DNA of 39,220 bases from positions 1-39,220 of the IMG/VR virus record IMGVR_UViG_3300026483_000880; one strand, written 5' to 3'. This DNA comes from a virus. The position numbers and the translations under genes were made by a program. Numbering within the stretch: the stretch's first letter is position 1; the number at the start of each line of letters is the position of its first letter. The notes under the pieces were generated by a model. The model had not been told where the DNA came from. It saw only the letters and a program-made list of their open reading frames with translations, and did no database searches. Below are positions 15,264-22,484 of this stretch, piece by piece.

Positions 15264-15737
15264 TTATTTCTTTCCAGAACCACCTTTTCCTTTTCCAGAA
15301 CCTTTTCCAGAACCTTTTCCAGAACCTGATCCACTAGAACTACCCTTTCCTGATCCTCCTATAATTTCACCTGCACCAGAACCTGATCCACTAGATACAT
15401 TTTTTCCAGTTTTAGCTTTTCTTTTAGCTGGTTTCTTTTTAGCTGGCGCTTTTTTAGCAGCTGGTTTTCTACCTTTTCTAGTTTTACCTGCTGCTGCTTC
15501 TGCAACATCAGATGCTTGATCCAATAATTCTTTAGATGCTTTTTTAACATCACCAATTTCAGCTTTAACGTTTTTAGCTCTACGCTTTACTTCTTTCTTA
15601 ATAGAATCTACTTTGTCTTCTACTACGTCTGCAATAAAGTCACCGTCTTTATCTTCGATTTTACCCTTTTTGATCAAAAGGAAATAGGCACCAGCGGCTA
15701 CCGCTAATAATGCCAATACAATTAATGTTGTGCTCAT
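15264..15737 (-). CDS. Membrane-anchored H1-like Lys/Ala/Gly/Ser-rich protein (157 aa)
   Basis: Residues 1-22 are one membrane helix (TTLIVLALLAVAAGAYFLLI). Then comes KIEDKDGDFIADVVEDKVD, which resembles a small calcium-binding DxDxD loop, followed by a basic helical stretch (KKEVKRRAKNVKAEIG). Residues about 85-112 are Lys/Ala/Pro-rich like the tail of histone H1 (GRKPAAKKAPAKKKPAKRK), and the end is repeated Gly-Ser-Gly-Lys. The charge suggests DNA or polyanion binding at the membrane. Possible jobs are DNA condensation, entry-pore or envelope attachment. No family is recognised. A YtxH-like small membrane protein is an alternative for the N-terminal half. Confidence 0.7.
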   Translation of the reverse strand: MSTTLIVLALLAVAAGAYFLLIKKGKIEDKDGDFIADVVEDKVDSIKKEVKRRAKNVKAEIGDVKKASKELLDQASDVAEAAAGKTRKGRKPAAKKAPAKKKPAKRKAKTGKNVSSGSGSGAGEIIGGSGKGSSSGSGSGKGSGKGSGKGKGGSGKK

Positions 15738-15807
15738 AATTTTTGTTTTTTATTTAATTAAATTCTTATTACTTATACTATTTATCCGTCTTTTGTTTCA
15801 TAAAAGA

Positions 15808-15833
15808 AGAAAGCAGCCTTTTGGCTGCTTTTT
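15808..15833 (-). terminator. Rho-independent terminator
   Basis: Stem AAGCAGCC / GGCTGCTT with a TTTT loop and flanking A/T runs, 13 bases after the stop of the gene at 15846. Confidence 0.8.
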
Positions 15834-15845
15834 CATTGAGTTTGT

Positions 15846-16016
15846 TTAAGCTGGACCACCGACCCCGAAATGGACCCAATTTGCGTAATCATCCGCAGTG
15901 TTTTGAAGATCTTCTACGTTTACTTCGAATACTTGATCATTCTTAACACTTGTAACTTCTACGGTTGTTGAATCACTCTCAGGAACCGACGCAGCTCCTG
16001 GAATTAATTCAGCCAT
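15846..16016 (-). CDS. Small acidic protein (56 aa)
   Basis: Start placed at 16016 (MAELIPGAASVPESD); nine extra codons upstream are possible. The protein is beta-prone and acidic (TTVEVTSVKNDQVFEVNVEDL) and ends WVHFGVGGPA. It is isolated by a terminator on one side and a 96-base leader on the other, so it is transcribed alone, which often marks highly expressed virion or decoration proteins. Function not recognised. Confidence 0.65.
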   Translation of the reverse strand: MAELIPGAASVPESDSTTVEVTSVKNDQVFEVNVEDLQNTADDYANWVHFGVGGPA

Positions 16017-16112
16017 TATAAAACACGTTATTTTTAGAGACAAGAACTTTATCGTTCTCTTATATTATATATCACGTTTTATAATATAGTTTCTTAATAT
16101 AATACTATTTTT

Positions 16113-16859
16113 TTAAATATTTTTTAAATTATTTACAAGCCAGTCTAATTCTACTTGACTACCTGAATCTGAGATGGCATTTTCAGGATCTGGGTGTGTT
16201 TCAACGAACACTCCATCATATTCAAATATACGAGCTGCTTGAGAATATTGCTTTGCCAATTTACGACTTCCTCCTGTAATACCGTCACCTGCCATTTGAG
16301 TAGAGTGTGTACAATCAAAGATAACTTTGTCTGCAAATTCTTTCATTACATCAACACCTCTAAAATCTACAATTAATCTATCATATCCAAAGTTAGAACC
16401 TCTTTCAGTAAGCCAAACTTGACAATTAGGATTTACTTCTTTAATTTTAGTAACAGCATGTTTCATAGCATCTGCCGATAACCACTGTCCTTTCTTAACA
16501 TTAATAGTATTGAAATGTTTTGCACACTCTACTAATAGATCTGTTTGTCTACATAAGAATGCTGGAATTTGAATTACATCTACCACATCAGATAATGGTA
16601 ATGCTTGACTTGTTTCATGAATGTCAGTAACTATTTTAATATCAGGAAATCTATCTTTGACATTTCTCATAATATTAATACCTTCGTCCAAACCTGGACC
16701 TCTATTAGAGTGAATTGAAGTTCTATTAGCTTTATCGAAACTGCCTTTAAGATACCAATCTTTTCCATTCATTAATGGATAAAGTGTTTCAGCAACTAAC
16801 ATGAAGTTGTCCTCGTTCTCAATACTACAAGGACCTAGTATGTATGTGTAATCTTGCAT
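16113..16859 (-). CDS. kdsA: 3-deoxy-D-manno-octulosonate 8-phosphate synthase (KDO-8-P synthase)
   Basis: Condenses phosphoenolpyruvate with arabinose 5-phosphate, the first step to KDO of lipopolysaccharide, in the cytosol. Family motifs appear in order: GPCSIEN, KGSFDKANRTSIHSNRGPG, VTDIHE, IQIPAFLCRQTDLL, NVKKGQ, TERGSNFGYDRLIVDFRG, FDCTHSTQ and FVETHPDPENAISD. The Cys in GPCSIE and the downstream His, Glu and Asp are those of the metal-dependent class (as in Aquifex). The protein is 248 residues, some 20-35 shorter than usual, missing mainly the C-terminal helix. It stands alone between unrelated phage genes, so it is probably an acquired host-type gene. Together with the phosphomannomutase and RmlD-like genes it suggests phage control of host surface sugars. 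Confidence 0.93.
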   Translation of the reverse strand: MQDYTYILGPCSIENEDNFMLVAETLYPLMNGKDWYLKGSFDKANRTSIHSNRGPGLDEGINIMRNVKDRFPDIKIVTDIHETSQALPLSDVVDVIQIPAFLCRQTDLLVECAKHFNTINVKKGQWLSADAMKHAVTKIKEVNPNCQVWLTERGSNFGYDRLIVDFRGVDVMKEFADKVIFDCTHSTQMAGDGITGGSRKLAKQYSQAARIFEYDGVFVETHPDPENAISDSGSQVELDWLVNNLKNI

Positions 16860-16911
16860 TTTTATATTCGTTTATAGATGTTATACGAATAAATTTAGAA
16901 TGGTTTATTTT

Positions 16912-18525
16912 TTATCTAGATTCAAGCCCTATGTTTTTATTAAATGGCTCATTTGCCCCAGTTCCTGCGCTAAACTGAAACCTTGCGGCTGCAAAATCTT
17001 TAATTTTAAATTGAATGCCTGTTGATTTTACACCTATTAATAAATACAACTGTTGAACTGAACTGACTCTGTTTACCATAGAAGATAAACCGTCAACATA
17101 TACTTTATTGCTATTTATAGTTTTTACTAGTTCCTGAGAAATAGGATAAAAAATAACACCAAACCTATATTGGTCGTTTTTCTTAAGTCTTTTAGCATAA
17201 TATGTTACTGCTGATTGTTCATTCTTACAACCATCAGGCCTGGAACCTGTTTTGCTCCAAAATTCATCCATTATTTTATACCATTCTCCTTGATCTCTAT
17301 TAAATAGTTCATCTACTTTTTCATGAAGTATATGCCTAGAAACTTCCATATTGTTTATTCCTAATTTATCTAAAATAGACCTATATCCGGAAGTTTTATT
17401 GTTATATAAAAGACTATTTGCTAAAACAATATTTGTTAGCCATACATTTGATTGTCTTCCTTGATTAGGCTCTTTAGTATATCCTCCATTTGTTTTAGGA
17501 TCAGCAATCACTTTGATTATATCATCATATGTTTTTCTTTCAGACTTGTCTAAAACAAAATTCTGTTCGGAATTCTTATCAGAAACTCTATTATGTATTA
17601 TTTCACACATCGTGACGATAGATGGAGTTCCTCCTTTTTTACCAGCTTTTGAAGATATGTCCCATCCATCAAAATGAAAATCTACTAACGCAGCATTTGC
17701 TCCTTGTGGAAAACTTAAGCCCGTCCCAGGATCGCTAACTGCACTGAATAAAAATATACCTCCTAATATTTCTCCAAAATCATTTGCTATTTTTGCTAAT
17801 GAAACCGAGTCTATTCCATATTCTTCTTGTATATTTTTACCAAAATCCAATTCAAAACTTTGACCTGCTTCTTTAAGAAATGTTTTTAAATTCCCGGGAA
17901 TTTTATATGTATCTTGATTTCTAGTATACTCTACTAGATCTTTAATATAGTCTATGTATGGTTTAGGAAAGGTGTTACCGTATTTTTTTTCAACTGCATC
18001 AATAGCTGCTTTACATATAATATCTATTGTTCCATAAGTAGCTCCCTTTCCATCTAGTCCTAGAGCCTTAGGTGTTAATTTACCTCTTCCTATTATTGCT
18101 TTTTCTCCGGTTTTTGTTTTAGCCACATTACTTACAATAAGATATTCTTCACCTTTTAAAAAAGTTTCAGTTCCAATATTAATATCTTTTAGTATCGTAA
18201 CAACTACGGTTGGAAATGTTCCGGAAAGTGATTTGTCATCTCCAGGATATTGTATTTCAATTTCAAAATAATCTTTAGGTAAACCAGATGCTATTAACAT
18301 TTGAGTTGTATTGTCAGTTGGTTCTACCCCTAAATCTGCTCTTAATTGTTCACCTGTACCAAATTTAGTGATCGCACCTGGATAAGAAGCAGATTTCATC
18401 CAATCAGTATATGCTGAGTTAAAAAATTCTCTTTTGTAATTATATTTGACTTTCTCATTTATTTCAGCTTGTTTTCTGTTCATTGCAATCTGAAAGTTAT
18501 TTCTAATATCTCCGAATGTACTCAT
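16912..18525 (-). CDS. Large unknown protein, probably virion-associated (537 aa)
   Basis: Not confidently recognised. The N-terminal 40 residues are helical and basic (RNNFQIAMNRKQAEINEKVKYNY; AEINE followed by Lys resembles a protease site). The middle contains FHFDGWDISSKAGKKGGTPS, a phrase like those in large structural or end-binding proteins of T4-type marine phages. The protein ends RFQFSAGTGANEPFNKN. No signal peptide or membrane helix is seen. Its stop lies next to the HAD phosphatase start side (1 base apart from 18527), so the two are co-transcribed with the phosphatase first. A structural, packaged or nuclease-like role are all possible. Confidence 0.65.
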   Translation of the reverse strand: MSTFGDIRNNFQIAMNRKQAEINEKVKYNYKREFFNSAYTDWMKSASYPGAITKFGTGEQLRADLGVEPTDNTTQMLIASGLPKDYFEIEIQYPGDDKSLSGTFPTVVVTILKDINIGTETFLKGEEYLIVSNVAKTKTGEKAIIGRGKLTPKALGLDGKGATYGTIDIICKAAIDAVEKKYGNTFPKPYIDYIKDLVEYTRNQDTYKIPGNLKTFLKEAGQSFELDFGKNIQEEYGIDSVSLAKIANDFGEILGGIFLFSAVSDPGTGLSFPQGANAALVDFHFDGWDISSKAGKKGGTPSIVTMCEIIHNRVSDKNSEQNFVLDKSERKTYDDIIKVIADPKTNGGYTKEPNQGRQSNVWLTNIVLANSLLYNNKTSGYRSILDKLGINNMEVSRHILHEKVDELFNRDQGEWYKIMDEFWSKTGSRPDGCKNEQSAVTYYAKRLKKNDQYRFGVIFYPISQELVKTINSNKVYVDGLSSMVNRVSSVQQLYLLIGVKSTGIQFKIKDFAAARFQFSAGTGANEPFNKNIGLESR

Positions 18526-18526
18526 A

Positions 18527-19126
18527 TTATTTTATTGCTTTTATTGTTGATATATTTATCCCATCGTATTCGTCTTCTAATGATTTTACTAATTTTAGGT
18601 TAGCATCGTCATCATCATAAAACTGCATATCATTGTAACCCATTTCTATAAGTTCTTTGAATGCTGCTTTTTTACGATCAGATATATTACCTTTGAATTT
18701 GTGAATAGGATCATTAACTGCAAATATTAATTCATAATCAATTCTATATCCTACGTGTTCTCTTAGCCATTTATGAATCATTTTACGATCATCTCTTGCC
18801 GTAACAATTCCTACTGCTAATTTTGACTTATAAGCTTCTTTGAATATTTTAAGATAATATTCTATTAATTTACCGGCTTTCATAATCTCTAAAGATTTAA
18901 ACTCGTCAAAGTTTAATTCTTCATGTTCACCTTTTTCATATGTATTGAATTCTTCAGGTGTTAGAGAATAACATTCACCTGTTTTTTTATTACACACCTT
19001 GATTTTTGCAGAAGATATAACTAATGTATCATCAAGATCAAATACAAGAATTTTAGACCCATGATATGGTTTACCTGGCCTTCTTGCTTCATTTAAATAA
19101 GCTTCATATCTTTTAACGTATTTCAT
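18527..19126 (-). CDS. HAD-family phosphatase with capsid-targeting-like N-terminus (199 aa)
   Basis: N-terminus MKYVKRYEAYLNE followed by Ala fits the targeting tag. The HAD core is complete: FDLDDT (nucleophile Asp30, Asp32), VTARDDR (motif II Thr109), a Lys in SDRKKAA, and FYDDDDAN (acidic motif III, about 169-176). The cap is small, as in the phosphatase half of T4 polynucleotide kinase-phosphatase and related nucleic-acid or nucleotide 3'-phosphatases. The substrate is not certain; an acid-phosphatase-type role is the alternative. With the tagged kinase at 6954 and the tagged ligase at 36522 it could form a packaged end-repair set. Confidence 0.82.
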   Translation of the reverse strand: MKYVKRYEAYLNEARRPGKPYHGSKILVFDLDDTLVISSAKIKVCNKKTGECYSLTPEEFNTYEKGEHEELNFDEFKSLEIMKAGKLIEYYLKIFKEAYKSKLAVGIVTARDDRKMIHKWLREHVGYRIDYELIFAVNDPIHKFKGNISDRKKAAFKELIEMGYNDMQFYDDDDANLKLVKSLEDEYDGINISTIKAIK

Positions 19127-19156
19127 CTTAAGTTATATAAACCCTTTTAAAAAAGT

Positions 19157-19420
19157 TTATTTATTATTTTCTTGTCTTATTTTAATGGCAGCAGTTTTAA
19201 TATCTAATTTTACTATTTGTGCTTGTAAAGAAAGTTTTTGTGCAGCGATCGCATGTAACTCGGATTTCAATGGATCCTCTTCTTCTCTTTGCTTTTTAGC
19301 AGTATCAGCGGCCTTTATCTTGATATCGGTTTTCTTTTTATCTAAATCTCTAATCTTTTGATTTAAGTCAGCAACTTTTTGTGCATCTTCGTAAATCTTT
19401 TGTGTTTTAATGTGTTTCAT
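19157..19420 (-). CDS. Small coiled-coil protein with degenerate targeting-like N-terminus (87 aa)
   Basis: Almost the whole chain is charged helix with heptads (LNQKIRDLDKKKTDIKIKAAD; LQAQIVKLDIKTAAIKI). The start MKHIKTQKIYEDAQ looks like an eroded version of the MKH.K.FE.F.NE tag, with ED-A at the cut position. It overlaps the mini-MscS-like gene by 14 bases. Function unknown; a packaged or scaffold-associated helix is a weak suggestion. Confidence 0.65.
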   Translation of the reverse strand: MKHIKTQKIYEDAQKVADLNQKIRDLDKKKTDIKIKAADTAKKQREEEDPLKSELHAIAAQKLSLQAQIVKLDIKTAAIKIRQENNK

Positions 19421-19712
19421 TTTTTGGTATGTCTTTTTCTATTTCTAATCTCCATAACATATTATTTGGAACTATAAATTTTCTATCGTGACCATATACA
19501 TAAAAAACAGTTTTCCATATATTTTGTCTTACTATTCTGGCCTTTTTAGCTCCTCTAATGTAAACTATATCATCTATATTGTAATCATTGCCATATAAAA
19601 ACTGTGCTCCTATTACAAAATTAGAAACAAGATCTTTAAATGCAAATGTTATTATCGCAACAGCCGTCAACCATCCCCATTCTCCTACAAATTTAGATAC
19701 TATTTCTTCCAT
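19407..19712 (-). CDS. Mini-MscS-like membrane protein (101 aa)
   Basis: One hydrophobic helix (about 13-32, GWLTAVAIITFAFKDLVSNFV) runs into the MscS beta-domain signature: LVSNFVIGAQFLYGNDYNIDD, DDIVYIRG...ARIVRQNIWKTVF and FIVPNNMLW, matching the family order of N..G..., f..GD.v, G.V..I....T and iPN..l. Full MscS channels have three or more helices and a C-terminal domain, both absent here. It might assemble as a minimal pore or interfere with the host channel by co-assembly. It overlaps PAP2 and coiled-coil genes on each side. Confidence 0.7.
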   Translation of the reverse strand: MEEIVSKFVGEWGWLTAVAIITFAFKDLVSNFVIGAQFLYGNDYNIDDIVYIRGAKKARIVRQNIWKTVFYVYGHDRKFIVPNNMLWRLEIEKDIPKNETH

Positions 19713-20362
19713 TCTTTAACTAAGTTATTATACAACCACATTCCTATCTTTTCACCAAATTCAATATCTGATTTAAAGTGATGACCTCCTACTATTCTTG
19801 ATTTAGAAACATCATCCGCTATTTTCATAGCATCTTCTTTTAATTGGGGGTATACATCACCTATTATTTTTGCCACTAATATACTTTGGGCAGTGTGACC
19901 TGATGGAAATGATGGAGTTTTTGCTGTATCAGAACCGAATACCTTTATATCTACACCATGATATGGTGCTAATTGGTATGGTCTTGGTCTATTGTATTTA
20001 TATTTTAATCTAATTATTCTATCACCAGCTGCTTTGATCAAATATTTAAAATATTTATTTGACCATTGTAAATCATTAGATTTAACTAATTCTTTAAATG
20101 CCCACATAAAATCATCGTCATATTTATGTTCTAATTTTGCTGGCTTTTTTGTACTGGCACATTCTATTGCCATATCTAATAATTCTAGTTTTACTAATTC
20201 AGATGAATTTGAAGGTGGTAATTCTATGGGTGCATCTTCTGAATATGATTTAAACCATTCTTTATCTTGTGTTGCACTTAATCTTATTACATGTTTATCT
20301 TTTGGTTCTTTTCTAAAAACCAATCTATCTATAATAAATGTACTAAGTGATTCTAATCTCAT
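19700..20362 (-). CDS. PAP2-type phosphatase (220 aa)
   Basis: All three motifs of the PAP2/class A acid phosphatase superfamily are present: K120xxxxxxRP (KYKYNRPRP), PSGH (153-156) and SRIVGGHHFKSD (188-199, SRxxxxxHxxxD). It should hydrolyse a phosphomonoester or pyrophosphate, possibly a lipid carrier, phosphatidic acid or nucleotide. Unlike lipid-phosphate enzymes it has no obvious run of membrane helices, so a soluble haloperoxidase/acid-phosphatase-like form is likely; no clear signal peptide is seen. The gene overlaps both neighbours slightly, showing a tight operon. Confidence 0.87.
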   Translation of the reverse strand: MRLESLSTFIIDRLVFRKEPKDKHVIRLSATQDKEWFKSYSEDAPIELPPSNSSELVKLELLDMAIECASTKKPAKLEHKYDDDFMWAFKELVKSNDLQWSNKYFKYLIKAAGDRIIRLKYKYNRPRPYQLAPYHGVDIKVFGSDTAKTPSFPSGHTAQSILVAKIIGDVYPQLKEDAMKIADDVSKSRIVGGHHFKSDIEFGEKIGMWLYNNLVKEWKK

Positions 20363-20652
20363 TCTGTCGTTGCCTCGTCATCTAATCTATTGATTTCTTC
20401 TTGAATTTCAAATAATCTCCATTCAAAATCAAATAATTCTTGACGGCTTAATTTATTTTGTTTAAAGGATTTTCTAGCTCTGCTATATTCCTCTGTCAAT
20501 CTTTTTAAAGCTTTTTTTAGTTCGCTTCTCGTTTGATTAGCGTTAATACTGGACGTTGCCTTAATCGTCTTTTTTGGCTTGTTTACTGTTTTTTCTACTA
20601 CTACCATATCAAAATCTGAAAATAGTTGTAGAAACTTTTCTGTATTGCTCAT
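20359..20652 (-). CDS. Small coiled-coil protein (97 aa)
   Basis: The N-terminal third (TEKFLQLFSDFDMVVVEK) is followed by a basic linker and a long helix with heptad-like charge (ALKRLTEEYSRARKSFKQNKLSRQELFDFEWRL). The stop overlaps the PAP2 start by 4 bases (ATGA), so the genes are translationally coupled. It is not recognised. No tag or signal peptide. Confidence 0.7.
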   Translation of the reverse strand: MSNTEKFLQLFSDFDMVVVEKTVNKPKKTIKATSSINANQTRSELKKALKRLTEEYSRARKSFKQNKLSRQELFDFEWRLFEIQEEINRLDDEATTE

Positions 20653-20685
20653 GATTTTTTAATGTTTTTTAATTAAACACCCATT

Positions 20686-21078
20686 TTATATATCACCCAT
20701 ATATTTATCTCTAACTCTACTACTGACAGAAATTGCTTCACCTTGTTCGTCTACTCTTACAAATTTAATATGTGTTGCAAGTATAATGCCTTGTTTACCG
20801 TTGTATACATTATGTGATCTTGCTTCAACTTTTAGGGTGACAGATGAGTTTCCTATTGTTTCTACTTCACCGTATATTTTAAGGAGATGTCCTTCTTTTG
20901 CTGGTTTTTTAAAAACACATTTATCTATGAGAACTGTTACCATTCTTGGTGTATCGCATACTTGGGAAGCATATGCAGCTCCCGCTGCGTCAACCCATGC
21001 TAATAATTTTCCACCAAAAAGATTGCCATGAAATCCCAAGTCGGACTTCTTGACCGGATGCGTACTTATTAACTCCAT
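20686..21078 (-). CDS. Hotdog-fold acyl-CoA thioesterase, copy A
   Basis: 130 residues with the YciA/ACOT-like signature GFHGNLFGGKLLAWVDAAGAAYA, then VTVLIDKCVFKKPAKEGHLLKIYG and SVTLKVEARSHNVYNGKQ. The Asp in WVDAAG is the expected catalytic residue. It would hydrolyse acyl-CoA in the cytosol. A second copy of about 80% identity lies at 35119 on the other strand; copies differ mostly in the C-terminal third. Which acyl chain is used cannot be told. It abuts the lipoprotein gene upstream (adjacent start and stop), so it is in an operon with envelope proteins. Confidence 0.9.
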   Translation of the reverse strand: MELISTHPVKKSDLGFHGNLFGGKLLAWVDAAGAAYASQVCDTPRMVTVLIDKCVFKKPAKEGHLLKIYGEVETIGNSSVTLKVEARSHNVYNGKQGIILATHIKFVRVDEQGEAISVSSRVRDKYMGDI

Positions 21079-21369
21079 CTATTTTATATTGTTTAGTAGA
21101 TTGTCGATAAGCCCACTTTCTTCTCTAAGAGCTTCGACTTTATCATTAAATGATCTTCCATCTAAATAATTGTGATTTTTACAATTACCTTTATGGGTAA
21201 TACTTGAACTGGTACTCCAATTCTTTTTAAAACTTACATATTCACATCCATCAAATTCTACTATTGTGACTTTGTAACCATTTTCTTCTTTAGTTTCTTG
21301 TTGTGTAATAGAATCTTCAGAACATGAGGTTAATATTAATAAAGATATAAAGTATATTGCTTTTTTCAT
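21079..21369 (-). CDS. Small lipoprotein (96 aa)
   Basis: Signal peptide MKKAIYFISLLILTSC with a lipobox (LTSC, Cys16), so probably an outer- or inner-membrane lipoprotein. The mature part includes two Cys-containing stretches (FDGCEYVSF and THKGNCKNHNYLDGRS), a pattern I have a loose memory of from small Bacteroidetes proteins but cannot name. It precedes the thioesterase directly and may affect the cell surface or superinfection. Confidence 0.72.
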   Translation of the reverse strand: MKKAIYFISLLILTSCSEDSITQQETKEENGYKVTIVEFDGCEYVSFKKNWSTSSSITHKGNCKNHNYLDGRSFNDKVEALREESGLIDNLLNNIK

Positions 21370-21377
21370 AATTTTTT

Positions 21378-21689
21378 TTATACTGGCGGATCTAAAGGTA
21401 CATTAGGATATCTTTCACTTCCCAGAATTAAATTAGTTGTTGTGTCAGGAATACCTGCACCAAGATAAGGCTCAAGTTTTAACATTGCATTAGTAATATC
21501 TTGGGCTATAATAGTAACATTCTTTTCTTTACCATTATCTAAATATAAACATTCATAAATAAGATGTTCTTTAATTTTAGAAGTTTCTACCACTTTAATA
21601 CTAAGTACTACTGTTCTTCTATCAGACTTATTTAAAGCCCTAACTAATTCAGATTTAGTTCTATTGTATTTCTTTTTAAGATTTGCCAT
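21378..21689 (-). CDS. Unknown small protein (103 aa)
   Basis: A basic start (ANLKKKYNRTKSELVRALNKSDRRTVV) is followed by a mixed alpha/beta body (LSIKVVETSKIKEHLIYECLYLDNGKEKNVTIIAQDI) and a Pro-rich end. No membrane segment. The layout would suit a small RNA/DNA-binding or assembly factor but no family is recognised. Confidence 0.65.
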   Translation of the reverse strand: MANLKKKYNRTKSELVRALNKSDRRTVVLSIKVVETSKIKEHLIYECLYLDNGKEKNVTIIAQDITNAMLKLEPYLGAGIPDTTTNLILGSERYPNVPLDPPV

Positions 21690-21700
21690 TTGGGGTTAAT

Positions 21701-21982
21701 TTATTGATATAGATCAAGTGTTTCTTGATCCAATTCGATTTCTTCACCTTGTTCTAATTCCTCAGGATTACCCCATTCCATGATAGCCGCGTAAATAGCA
21801 ATATGTTTTGGATCTTCTAAAGGACTTTGTTCAAAGCCTGTTTCACCTAAAATATAGAATTCAGAACCATTATCATCTTCAGAAAATCTAAATGTAACTT
21901 CTTCTTCATCAAATAAAACAGTACCTTGATGAGTTGTCATTTGATACCTAATGTAAGGTGTTTCTTTAACTGTAAATTTCAT
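21701..21982 (-). CDS. Unknown acidic small protein (93 aa)
   Basis: Beta-rich N-terminal half (KFTVKETPYIRYQMTTHQGTVLFDEEEVTFRF) and acidic C-terminus (PEELEQGEEIELDQETLDLYQ). No signal, membrane segment or known motif. The upstream sequence has AT-rich TATAAG/TATAAA elements that may be its promoter. Confidence 0.65.
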   Translation of the reverse strand: MKFTVKETPYIRYQMTTHQGTVLFDEEEVTFRFSEDDNGSEFYILGETGFEQSPLEDPKHIAIYAAIMEWGNPEELEQGEEIELDQETLDLYQ

Positions 21983-22042
21983 ATTTATATTTTTTATAAT
22001 ACTTATACGACATTAAATATAAATAGTTTCAACAGGTAAACC

Positions 22043-22483
22043 CTATTTTAGAGATTTCTCGATAGCTTTCTTGATTGCAGACGCAAATACTGTCTTATTA
22101 AAAGGTAAGTTCTCATCTTGTAAATCGATGAATGTAGCTTTAACTGTAGATTTAGCCATTCCTTCAACTTCAATTACATTATCATCCATATAGATTAGTA
22201 AAGTGACTATTGTTTTTTTACTCACTTTAGTCCACGGTCCTATCGATATTCCAGTCGTTGGTGCTTCTATTGAAGTTACTTTAACTTCAACTGGCTTACC
22301 ATCTAAACATAAATCATACTTGTCTGAAATAACATCTTCCATCATTTGTTTAATACCAAATGTAATTCTTCTTTGGCTGATCTCTTCCATTTCAACTTCT
22401 GTTGTTACATTCTTAACAGTATAACAATCTTGTGCGAATAACATAGTTGGAATTAAGAATAGGAGTATTAATAGCTTTTTCAT
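22043..22483 (-). CDS. Exported small protein following the putative OMP (146 aa)
   Basis: Start placed at 22483, giving MKKLLILLFLIPTMLFA as a good signal peptide with cut before QDCYT; a start 7 codons earlier is less likely. The mature protein is about 128 residues with two Cys, a repeated strand pattern (VEVKVTSIEAPTTGISIGPWTKVSKKTIVTLLIYMDDNVIEVEGMAKSTV) and a C-terminal amphipathic helix (FASAIKKAIEKSLK), which resembles the end of CsgG/lipoprotein-type outer-membrane assembly subunits (AIKKAI). Its start overlaps the end of the upstream gene by 1 base. A periplasmic partner of the CsgG-like protein is the working idea. Confidence 0.65.
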   Translation of the reverse strand: MKKLLILLFLIPTMLFAQDCYTVKNVTTEVEMEEISQRRITFGIKQMMEDVISDKYDLCLDGKPVEVKVTSIEAPTTGISIGPWTKVSKKTIVTLLIYMDDNVIEVEGMAKSTVKATFIDLQDENLPFNKTVFASAIKKAIEKSLK

Positions 22484-22484
22484 A

